A program made the translations under genes and the position numbers. 64,000 nucleotides of DNA from Pseudomonadota bacterium (GTDB taxonomy: Bacteria; Pseudomonadota; Alphaproteobacteria; Rhizobiales; Pleomorphomonadaceae): the NCBI GenBank assembly GCA_023436885.1, contig JAEZHI010000040.1, forward strand, positions 1 through 64,000. Reading direction: 5' to 3'. Shown here one piece after another: positions 57,483-64,000 of the stretch; within the stretch, counting starts at the first letter, position 1, and each line of letters starts with the position of its first letter. The notes beneath the pieces are model-generated. The model had not been told where the DNA came from. It worked only from the letters and a program-made list of their open reading frames with translations, and did no database searches.

Positions 57483-58373
57483 ATGATCAAACAATTCGTC
57501 GGCGGTCTCGTTGCCGTGTCGGCCCTGCTCGGCGCAGCAAGCCTCGCCGAAGCCAGGACGCTGAAAGTCGTGGCGAGCTTCGGCATCCTCGCTGACGTGG
57601 TGAAAAACGTCGGCGGCGACAAGGTGGATGTCGTCAGCCTGGTTCCGACCGGTGGCGATCCCCATGAATTCGAGCCGACGCCAGCCGACGCCAAGAACCT
57701 GTCCGGGGCCGACATCGTCTTCGTCAGCGGCCTCGGCTTCGAAGGTTGGATGGGCCGTCTCGTCACGGCCTCAGGCTACAAGGGCGATCCGGTCGTGGTT
57801 TCCCAAGGGATCTCCGGGCGCAAGATGGAAGAGGACGGCAAGACCGTCACCGATCCGCACGTCTGGAATTCGGCCGCCAACGTGGTGATCTGGATTGGCA
57901 ACATCGAGAAGGCTCTCATCAGTGCCGACCCGGACGACGCCCAGGTATTCCGCGATAACACCGACCGTTACGCCAAAGAGGTAACCAGTCTCGACCTCTA
58001 TGCCAGGAAAGCCATCAACGCCGTTCCCAAGGATCGCCGCAAGGTCCTGACCAGCCACGACGCGTTAGGCTACTTTGGCCGCACCTACGGCGTGAAATTC
58101 CTGTCGCCGGTTGGCGTCTCGACCGAGGCTGAAGCGTCAGCAGGGGACGTTGCCAAGCTGATCGACCAGATCAAGCAGGAGAATGTGAAGGTCTACTTCT
58201 TCGAGAACTCCAACGACCCGCGTGTCGTACGCCAGATCGCCGACGCCACCGGCGCTCACCCCGGCGGCGAACTCTACGTCGAAGCGCTGTCGCCGGCGGA
58301 TGGTCCCGCTCCCAACTACCTGGCCATGTTCAAGCACAACGTCGACCTGCTGGTCGCCGGCATGAACATGTAG
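57483..58373 (+). CDS. Zinc-binding periplasmic protein of the ABC transporter (AztC-like)
   Basis: A 296-residue cluster A-I metal-binding lipoprotein-like receptor with signal peptide (cleaved after ASLAEA). Candidate metal ligands are His in GDPHEFEPTP (near residue 59), DPHVWNS (near 125) and SHDALGYFG (near 190), and the Asp of SPADGPAPNYL (near 269). The His-rich flexible loop typical of ZnuA is absent. The end (SPADGPAPNYLAMFKHNV) is like AztC. AAGGA precedes the ATG. A GC-rich hairpin (about 58385-58410) follows the stop. Confidence 0.9.
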   Translation: MIKQFVGGLVAVSALLGAASLAEARTLKVVASFGILADVVKNVGGDKVDVVSLVPTGGDPHEFEPTPADAKNLSGADIVFVSGLGFEGWMGRLVTASGYKGDPVVVSQGISGRKMEEDGKTVTDPHVWNSAANVVIWIGNIEKALISADPDDAQVFRDNTDRYAKEVTSLDLYARKAINAVPKDRRKVLTSHDALGYFGRTYGVKFLSPVGVSTEAEASAGDVAKLIDQIKQENVKVYFFENSNDPRVVRQIADATGAHPGGELYVEALSPADGPAPNYLAMFKHNVDLLVAGMNM

Positions 58374-58433
58374 CATGCTGGGTAAGGGCGGTGGCCTCCC
58401 GCCGCCCTTCCCTCATGCGCGCATCCAAGCTTA

Positions 58434-58886
58434 ATGACATCGCCCGTCGCCTCCAGCCGCTACGCTCACCATGCCAAGCTTGGGCCGTGTCTTCTGGCCG
58501 CGATCTACTATTGGTCGGTCGCACCGCCGGCCATGGCGGCCGAGACCACGCGAGCCGAGAAGATAGCCGCGGAGTTGAACGTTCCTCGACGGGCTTGGAC
58601 CATCTGCACGGTCAATGAGGTCGGCAGCGCGGTTCAGGCCGGGCGAGCAGATGATCCGACATCGATTGCCGACACGGCCCTGACCCGCTGTTCGGTTGAA
58701 GAACAGGCCCTGCACGCGAAAGCCGTCGAGTTGCTCGGAGACGTGGCAGCAGGACATCTGGTGCAAAGGCTCGAAGCCGAGGCGCGCGACGCGCTCATCG
58801 GATCGGCCCGCACCCTTCTGTCTGCCAAGGCAAGTGCAGACGTCGTCGATCCAGCATGGCCGCGCACCCTTGCCCCCGCACGCTGA
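58434..58886 (+). CDS. Unknown small exported protein
   Basis: A 150-residue protein I cannot assign. It has a hydrophobic N-terminal segment ending PAMA, a possible signal peptide (about residues 16-35), and then an Ala-rich helical domain with two cysteines (WTICTVNE near 59, TRCSVEE near 85) that could form a disulfide. It follows the zinc-binding-protein gene by 60 bases, beyond a GC-rich hairpin, so membership in the Zur operon is uncertain. The Shine-Dalgarno is poor. Confidence 0.55.
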   Translation: MTSPVASSRYAHHAKLGPCLLAAIYYWSVAPPAMAAETTRAEKIAAELNVPRRAWTICTVNEVGSAVQAGRADDPTSIADTALTRCSVEEQALHAKAVELLGDVAAGHLVQRLEAEARDALIGSARTLLSAKASADVVDPAWPRTLAPAR

Positions 58887-58969
58887 CCAGCCTTACCTTA
58901 TGCGCTAAGGCTCAGAGCCCTTCCGCCAATACTGTGCTGGGGCAAGCCACCCGCGGGACAGGAGACGTC

Positions 58970-59686
58970 ATGTTCATTCAGGCCTGCCTCAACGGAAGCC
59001 GCCGCCCGGATTATCATCCGCGCCTTCCGACCACTCTCCAGACGATCGTTCGCGATGCGATTGAAGTGGTCGAAGCCGGTGCCGCCGAAATCCATGTCCA
59101 TCCGCGCGGCCCCGACGGTCGCGAAAGTCTCGCCGCCGTGGATGAAACCATCGCCGCCGTCCGTAGCGCCTGCCCAGGTACCCTGATCGGCGTTTCGACC
59201 GGCGCCTGGATCGAAAGTGACGAAAAGCGGACACGTCAGGCCATTTCAGCCTGGGAAACCCAGCCGGACCACGCCACCGTCAACCTGTCCGAGAATGATG
59301 CCCCTGCCATCATGGAGTTATTGGCGGACAAGGGCATCGGCATAGAAGCGGGCCTTGCGTCGGTCGAGGACGCCAAGCGCTTCGTCGGGTTGCCGCTGCA
59401 CAACCGCGTCCTGCGCGTGCTCATCGAGCTCGACAATGAAAGGCAATTCGATCAGGCGGCCGTCGTGTGCGACGGCATTCTGGAGGTGCTACGGCAAGCA
59501 TCGGTCAGCCGTCCGATGCTGCTCCACGGATTTGATGCCACCGTCTGGCCATTTGTCGAACGTGCCCGTCAGTTGCGCCTTTCAACACGCGTGGGGCTGG
59601 AAGACGGCAAATACCTGCCCGATGGCTCGGGCGCCGGCAGCAACGCCGAGATCGTCGCGGCGGCGGTTGCCATTTTCAAACCATAG
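58970..59686 (+). CDS. BKACE family protein (beta-keto acid cleavage enzyme)
   Basis: A 238-residue TIM-barrel protein of the 3-keto-5-aminohexanoate cleavage (BKACE) family. AGAAEIHVHPRGPDGRESL near residue 34 carries the zinc-binding His pair, and ENDAPAIMELLADKGIGIEAGL and the C-terminal GLEDGKYLPDG with a terminal SNAEIV agree with the fold. It is shorter than typical members (about 270-310 residues), with trimmed loops. The substrate is unknown. GGAG lies five bases before the chosen ATG; the frame extends upstream to 58856 without support. Confidence 0.82.
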   Translation: MFIQACLNGSRRPDYHPRLPTTLQTIVRDAIEVVEAGAAEIHVHPRGPDGRESLAAVDETIAAVRSACPGTLIGVSTGAWIESDEKRTRQAISAWETQPDHATVNLSENDAPAIMELLADKGIGIEAGLASVEDAKRFVGLPLHNRVLRVLIELDNERQFDQAAVVCDGILEVLRQASVSRPMLLHGFDATVWPFVERARQLRLSTRVGLEDGKYLPDGSGAGSNAEIVAAAVAIFKP

Positions 59687-59784
59687 CACCGGCACCGGCG
59701 ACGAGATCCAGAACAGGCATCCGAGCGAATCCACACCCGGTTAACGTAAACCGGACCTTAAGCCATCAGTTCTAAACTGACGGC

Positions 59785-60909
59785 ATGAGACCCTCTCGTA
59801 TCGCGTCCGGTCTGCTCTCCCTGATCCTGTCCGCCACGCTGGTGGGCTGCGGCTTCTTCGAGTCCGAGGAGCGCGAGCCTTGGCGCGCCCAGGCGGAAGC
59901 CGCCTGCTATGCGCGCAACATGGTCAAGCTGTCGCCGCTGATCCAGCCGGCCAACGCCATCGAAGGCAAGGGCATCTGCGGCATCGACCGGCCGCTGAAG
60001 GTGAAGGCCCTGGAGGACGGCACGGTCAGCCTGGGTCCTCGCTCACTGGTTCTGTCCTGCCCGATGACCGCCGCGCTGGAAAGTTGGATCGCCCAGTCCG
60101 TCATGCCGGCCGCCATCGCCCGCTACGGCCTGCCCGTGGTCGAGATCAAGAACTTCGGCACCTATAACTGCCGGTCGCGCAACAACATCTCCGGTGCCCG
60201 CCTCTCCGAGCACGCCTTTGCCAACGCCTTCGATTTTGCGGGTATCGTGCTGTCGAACGGCTACACCGTCACGGTGAAGGATGGCTGGTACGGCAACGCC
60301 ACCGATCGCGCCTTCCTGCGCGAAGTGGCACGCGGCGCCTGCGGCACCTTCACCACCGTGCTCGGCCCCGGTTCCGATCGCCAGCACGACAATCATCTGC
60401 ATCTCGACCTGGCTCACCACAACAACGCCGGCACTTACCGCTACTGCAAGCCCTATCCGCAAGTACCGCCGCGCGGCGCGCCGATGTTCACGCCGGATCC
60501 GAACATGCCGATGGCGAGCAACATGCCGACCGCACCGGTCTGGCCGGCCGCGCAGCCTGTGCCTGCAGCGCCCGTCTATGCCAGCGGCAACTCGTCCTTC
60601 GATGCGCCGCTGCCGCCCGCCCCCATCGGCAACGGTGCCCAGCAGCCGGTTTATCAAGCAGCCCAGCCCGCCTACCCGGCCCAACAGCAGCCTTATCCGG
60701 TGGCGCAACCTGTTTACAACGACGCCCTGCCCGCCCAACCGCCCGGCTGTCCGGCCGGCTACATCTGCACGCCAGTCGGACAGGGCAACTATGTTCCGCC
60801 ACCGACTGGCGCCGGCAACATCGGCTGGAGCGTCGGAGCCCAACCCGTGCAGGGGTATTCCTCGACCGACATTACCGGTTCCGTTCGGGGCCCCTATTCG
60901 GACGATTGA
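59785..60909 (+). CDS. Extensin-like lipoprotein
   Basis: A 374-residue lipoprotein (signal ending ATLVGC, Cys22). The extensin-like C-terminal domain (PF06904) fills about 30-225 with the cysteines and metal-site-like residues of peptidoglycan carboxypeptidase-related folds (RLSEHAFANAFDFAGI, DRQHDNHLHLDLAHH). After residue 230 comes a long Pro/Ala/Gln-rich linker with repeated QPVYQ and AQPAYP units. A role in cell-envelope peptidoglycan is likely from the fold. An imperfect CCGGTTAACG/TAAACCGG palindrome lies before the gene (near 59738). Confidence 0.87.
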   Translation: MRPSRIASGLLSLILSATLVGCGFFESEEREPWRAQAEAACYARNMVKLSPLIQPANAIEGKGICGIDRPLKVKALEDGTVSLGPRSLVLSCPMTAALESWIAQSVMPAAIARYGLPVVEIKNFGTYNCRSRNNISGARLSEHAFANAFDFAGIVLSNGYTVTVKDGWYGNATDRAFLREVARGACGTFTTVLGPGSDRQHDNHLHLDLAHHNNAGTYRYCKPYPQVPPRGAPMFTPDPNMPMASNMPTAPVWPAAQPVPAAPVYASGNSSFDAPLPPAPIGNGAQQPVYQAAQPAYPAQQQPYPVAQPVYNDALPAQPPGCPAGYICTPVGQGNYVPPPTGAGNIGWSVGAQPVQGYSSTDITGSVRGPYSDD

Positions 60910-61270
60910 AGCGAGCAGAGAGCGTTTACTCTCTCGGCGTAAGGCGCAAGCGGCGTTGCCGTTGATGGGCCGCGATCCCCTGCTTTAGCGCGGTATTAGC
61001 GCGGTAAAGGTCTTCACCGGCAAAAAGCCCCAAGCAAAGACATCTGGAGTATCTCTCGCGATAGGCCCATCGGCAAGCGAAGCCAGCTTAACGATGCGAA
61101 GGATCATCCCTTCGTCTTAAGCAGTTTCCCGATCACTTTTTTCTGACTCCGGCCTGTCGGGCTGGAAAAATCGTCTCTGAAACGCTACAAGGTGTGTCCA
61201 GGCAGGCCGCAGCGTTCGTTTGCGTGTCCCGGCATTCTCCGGGCCCTGCTTCCAGCAATTAGGTTTCATC
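60910..61270. other. Gap between extensin-like gene and MFS gene
   Basis: This 361-base gap shows no gene, RNA or clear terminator. A tandem AGCGCGGTA pair is seen near 60986-61003. It should contain the promoter of the MFS gene. Confidence 0.5.
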
Positions 61271-62536
61271 ATGACCACCACGACCGGCTTGCCGGCTCGC
61301 CAAGGTCCCGGCTTTGCCGAGACCGTTGCTCTCATCGCCGCCCTCATGGGCCTGACGGCGCTGGCCATCGACACCATGCTGCCGGCCTTGCCGGCCATTG
61401 GGGCAACCTTCGGCATGACCGAGGCCAACGAACTGCAGCTCGTGGTCTTTGCCTACATGATCGGCTTCGGCATCGCCCAGGTGATCTACGGTCCGCTGTC
61501 TGACGTCTACGGTCGTCGCCCGCTGGTGATGGCTGGTCTCGTCATCCTGATCGCCGGCGCCATCGTCTCGGCACTGGCCACCGGCTTCGGCGACCTGCTC
61601 ATCGCCCGCGTGTTGCAGGGCATCGGCGCCGCCGCCGCCCGTGTCATCGCCATATCGATCATCCGCGACCGTTACGAGGGCCGCGAGATGGCGCGTGTCA
61701 TGAGCTTCACCATGATGGTGTTCATGATCGTGCCGGTGCTGGCTCCCACCTTCGGCACGCTGCTGCTGGCGCTGGCCGGCTGGCGGACGATCTTCGCCAC
61801 CATGGCCGCTCTGGCCATAGCCGTCGGCCTGTGGTTCTTTGTCCGCATGCCGGAAACGCTGCATCCCGAATTCCGCCGCCCGTTGTCGGTGCGGTCGATC
61901 CTCGACGCGGCGCGCATCTGCGTGACCAACCGGGAGGCGGTCGGCTATTCCCTGGCAATCGGCCTGCTGTTTGGCATGCTGATGGGCTTCGTCGGGTCGG
62001 CCGAGCAGATCCTCGGTTCCGACGGCTATCACCTCGGCGTCTGGTTCCCGGCAGCCTTCGCCTCGGTGGCGATCACCGGCGGCATCGCCGCCTTCATCAA
62101 CAGCCGTCTGGTCCGCAACTGGGGCATGCACCGCCTGTCGCACGGCAGCCACATGATCCACGTTGTGCTGACGGCCATCTTCTTCGCCGCGGCGCACCTC
62201 TGGAACGGCCTGCCGCCGCTCTGGCTGTTCATGGCTCTGATGGTGGCGATGCAGTTCTTCTTCTTCATCGCCATCTCCAACTACAACGCCCTCGCCCTCG
62301 ATCCCCTGGGCGAGGTGGCCGGCACAGCCTCCTCGCTGATCGGCGCCTTCACCACGCTGGTCGGCACCATTGGCGGTGCGCTGCTCGGTCAGGCCTTCGA
62401 CGGCACCGTGGCGCCGCTGTCGGCTGGTTTCTTCGGGTTGTCGGCCCTGACCTTCCTCATCGTCGTCTGGACCGAGCGTGGCCGGCTGTTCCAGCCGACA
62501 CACGAGGGCGACGCCATACCGGCCATCGCCGAATAG
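61271..62536 (+). CDS. Bcr/CflA-type MFS drug exporter
   Basis: A 421-residue major facilitator with about 12 helices. The motif A loop GPLSDVYGRRPLVMAGL (near residue 74) and the helix 1 TALAIDTMLPALPAI typical of the 12-helix DHA1/Bcr-CflA group are visible. The substrate is unknown. I start at the ATG at 61271; the frame extends to 61220 but adds a non-hydrophobic tail. The Shine-Dalgarno is weak (AGG). Confidence 0.87.
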   Translation: MTTTTGLPARQGPGFAETVALIAALMGLTALAIDTMLPALPAIGATFGMTEANELQLVVFAYMIGFGIAQVIYGPLSDVYGRRPLVMAGLVILIAGAIVSALATGFGDLLIARVLQGIGAAAARVIAISIIRDRYEGREMARVMSFTMMVFMIVPVLAPTFGTLLLALAGWRTIFATMAALAIAVGLWFFVRMPETLHPEFRRPLSVRSILDAARICVTNREAVGYSLAIGLLFGMLMGFVGSAEQILGSDGYHLGVWFPAAFASVAITGGIAAFINSRLVRNWGMHRLSHGSHMIHVVLTAIFFAAAHLWNGLPPLWLFMALMVAMQFFFFIAISNYNALALDPLGEVAGTASSLIGAFTTLVGTIGGALLGQAFDGTVAPLSAGFFGLSALTFLIVVWTERGRLFQPTHEGDAIPAIAE

Positions 62537-62700
62537 CATGCAATAACAGACTGCTATTTTCGCTGGGGCGGGCAGAAATGTCCGCCTCATTTGCATTCGG
62601 CCCCTTCAACGGACAAGGCCCGCTCCCCATATATGAGAAGCCACGTTACGGGGTCCCCAAGCGGACGCCGATCAGGCGTTCGTCAGACGCAAGTCCCTGG

Positions 62701-62729
62701 GGCACTCCGCGAGACATGAGGAGTTAGCC
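62701..62729 (+). promoter_or_regulatory. Probable RNA thermometer hairpin at the hsp20 ribosome binding site
   Basis: ACTCC of GGCACTCC (62701-62708) pairs with GGAGT (62720-62724), and GGC pairs with GCC (62727-62729) with a two-base bulge. Thus the Shine-Dalgarno GAGGAG of hsp20 is locked in a stem next to the ATG, as in ROSE or fourU thermometers. A second hairpin (GACGCC/GGCGTTC, near 62664-62681) lies upstream. Confidence 0.65.
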
Positions 62730-63227
62730 ATGGACAAGAAATCCCTGATGCCCTTCGGGCGCGGTTCGGCTCCCTCTCGCTCGCACGAGGATCCGTTCCT
62801 GTCGCTGCGCCGCGAGATGGACCAGTTGTTCGACAGCTTCACCCGCGGCTGGGGCCTGCCAATGCTGAGCAGCAATGAAAACGTGCTGAGCCCGCGCGTC
62901 GACATCGCCGAGACCGAAGCCGGTCTTGAGATGACAGCCGAGCTGCCGGGCATCGACCCGAAGGCGATCGAGCTGGAGCTCGACGACGATGTTCTCACCC
63001 TCAAGGCCGAACGCAAGTCCGAGCGCGAGGAGAAGGACGACAAGCGCCGCTATCACCTGACCGAGCGGTCGAGCGGCACCTACATGCGCAGCTTCACGCT
63101 GCCCTTCACGCCGGACCGCGACAAGATCACGGCCGATTTCGACAAGGGCGTCTTGAAGGTCATGGTGCCGCGTTCGCCGGATCAACCCAAGGCGACCAAG
63201 CGGATCGAGATCCGACCGGCGGCTTAA
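62730..63227 (+). CDS. Hsp20/alpha-crystallin small heat-shock protein
   Basis: A 165-residue small heat-shock protein that keeps unfolding proteins soluble. The alpha-crystallin domain covers about 55-155 (PRVDIAETEAGLEMTAELPG, DDDVLTLKAERK) with the signature GVLKVMVPR near residue 142. The length fits the family; the C-terminal IEI tripeptide (IxI) near 160 is the oligomerisation motif. The GAGGAG ribosome binding site lies in a hairpin. It ends 63227, followed by a palindrome and a terminator. Confidence 0.94.
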   Translation: MDKKSLMPFGRGSAPSRSHEDPFLSLRREMDQLFDSFTRGWGLPMLSSNENVLSPRVDIAETEAGLEMTAELPGIDPKAIELELDDDVLTLKAERKSEREEKDDKRRYHLTERSSGTYMRSFTLPFTPDRDKITADFDKGVLKVMVPRSPDQPKATKRIEIRPAA

Positions 63228-63271
63228 GCATCCGCCCGAAAAGTTGCAGACTTTTCGGATAAAGCGGATGC
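63228..63271. repeat. Long palindrome after hsp20
   Basis: GCATCCGC (63228-63235) pairs with GCGGATGC (63264-63271), and inside CGAAAAGT (63237-63244) pairs with ACTTTTCG (63250-63257). It begins at the base after the hsp20 stop codon. It shares the GCATC...GATGC arms and GAAAA/TTTTC core with the palindrome at 26121-26165 and is probably a member of a dispersed family. Confidence 0.75.
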
Positions 63272-63305
63272 GTGAAAAGCGTGTCAACGAGCCAGCAACG
63301 ACGGT

Positions 63306-63329
63306 GGGGGCGCTATGGCGCCCCCTTTT
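63306..63329 (+). terminator. Rho-independent terminator after hsp20
   Basis: GGGGGCGC (63306-63313) and GCGCCCCC (63318-63325) form a strong stem with a four-base loop, followed by TTTT. Confidence 0.85.
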
Positions 63330-63339
63330 GATTCACGCC

Positions 63340-64000
63340 TTATTTCAAAGCCGCGATCACCGCCTTGTCGGGATAGCAGGTGACGGGCAGCCCGTTCTTG
63401 GCCTGCCAGCGGCCGATGGCAACGCGGGTGCGGAAGCCGACGAGGCCGTCGGTGGTGCCGACGTCATGGCCCATGGCTTCGAGCCGCTTCTGCACGGCTC
63501 GCACGTCGCTCCGGCTGAAGCCGCCCACCTTGCTCCACGCACCGCGGATAGACTGGGATCCTTCCAGCCGATCGCCAACCATGCCGATGGTCAGCGCGTA
63601 GACGTCGGATTCGTTATAGGCCTTGAGGACATAGAAGTTGTCCGAGACCAGGAAGGCCGGCCCCATCCGGCCCGCCGGCATCAGAAGGTGCCCCACCGCC
63701 CCGAAATCGGAACTTGAAAGCGGACGCCCGTCGGCCCGCGTCACGCCGGCCTTCGCCCAGGAAGACAGTGATTGCCCCTGATCGGGACCCTCCAGACTGC
63801 AAGGCACCGCGGCCGGCAGTTTCACCTCGACGCCCCAGGGCACGCCGGCCTTCCAGCCGCGCGATTTCAGGAAGTGGCCGATCGAAGCGAGCACGTCGGG
63901 CGTCGAGTTCCAGATGTCGCGGCGGCCATCGCCATCACCGTCCACCGCATCCGACAGGAACTTGGTCGGCATGAACTGCGGCTGGCCGAGCGCGCCGGCC
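63340..64000 (-). CDS. Lytic murein transglycosylase (MltB/SLT_2 type), 5' end outside the window
   Basis: The C-terminal 219 residues of a glycoside hydrolase 103-type lytic transglycosylase that cleaves peptidoglycan strands. The frame is open to the right window edge, reading AGALGQPQFMPTKFLSDAVD there, which is in the catalytic core. DGDGDGRRDIWNSTPDVLASIGHFL and WGVEVKLP follow. A peptidoglycan-binding domain lies at the end (FSRSDVRAVQKRLEAMGHDVG). The ATG at 63972 inside it should not be used as a start. Confidence 0.92.
   Translation of the reverse strand, partial: AGALGQPQFMPTKFLSDAVDGDGDGRRDIWNSTPDVLASIGHFLKSRGWKAGVPWGVEVKLPAAVPCSLEGPDQGQSLSSWAKAGVTRADGRPLSSSDFGAVGHLLMPAGRMGPAFLVSDNFYVLKAYNESDVYALTIGMVGDRLEGSQSIRGAWSKVGGFSRSDVRAVQKRLEAMGHDVGTTDGLVGFRTRVAIGRWQAKNGLPVTCYPDKAVIAALK

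Noticed and set aside
59737..59755. CCGGTTAACG/TAAACCGG near-palindrome before the extensin-like gene as a CtrA site
   Set aside because: The TTAA words are not seven bases apart, so it does not fit the CtrA consensus.

Overview
The window looks like a chromosomal segment of an alphaproteobacterium, most likely of the Hyphomicrobiales (Rhizobiales). The evidence is high GC content, a rhizobial Omp2b-type porin, the CtrA inhibitor SciP, a Caulobacter-like fliF-fliG-fliH-fliN-flbD operon, CtrA-type TTAA-N7-TTAA boxes before flagellar genes, a rhizobial-type Zur palindrome, and a typical alphaproteobacterial rRNA leader at the left edge. A cowN gene with a matching NifA site and sigma-54 promoter says the organism probably fixes nitrogen. 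A Pleomorphomonas-like diazotroph would fit, but that genus call is inference. I see no insertion sequence, prophage, CRISPR array or tRNA.

Layout. 1-400: promoter and leader of an rRNA operon running leftwards out of the window. 0.6-4.3 kb: rmuC, a GFA-family protein, arfB and an MFS transporter. 4.7-8.4 kb: membrane glucose dehydrogenase (gcd) and a CPA1 antiporter that appears to start at CTG. 8.5-13.4 kb: a complete cyoABCDE quinol oxidase operon. 13.4-16.0 kb: a LysE exporter and NAD-malic enzyme. 16.2-16.7 kb: cowN with its nitrogen-fixation promoter. 16.9-22.7 kb: a chemoreceptor, a YgiQ radical SAM protein and an unknown winged-helix protein. 22.9-29.3 kb: a flavoprotein, folD, an AstE-like deacylase, cysG and kdgK. 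29.5-30.5 kb: a divergent ohr/ohrR pair. 30.8-38.7 kb: a DEAD-box helicase, an aldo/keto reductase, a Cache chemoreceptor, a porin and mnmA.

38.9-55.0 kb is the flagellar region: fliK-flgD, sciP, fliF-fliG-fliH-fliN-flbD and flhA. It is interrupted between flbD and flhA by a thioredoxin-fold protein, a VOC protein, an alpha/beta hydrolase, an unknown membrane protein and rsgA. The regulatory sites form a coherent circuit: CtrA-like boxes precede sciP, fliF and flhA, sciP encodes a CtrA inhibitor, flbD encodes a sigma-54 activator, and fliK has a sigma-54 promoter.

55.0-58.4 kb is a zinc-uptake operon behind a near-perfect Zur palindrome: a conserved small protein, a 56-residue one-helix membrane protein joined by ATGA overlaps on both sides, then ABC ATPase, permease and binding protein. 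58.4-64.0 kb: a small exported protein, a BKACE-family enzyme, an extensin-like lipoprotein, a Bcr/CflA-type MFS exporter, an Hsp20 gene whose ribosome binding site is closed in a hairpin (a likely RNA thermometer), and a lytic transglycosylase cut by the window end. Two copies of a paired inverted-repeat element (14.1 and 19.3 kb) and two different long palindromes (26.1 and 63.2 kb) lie between genes.
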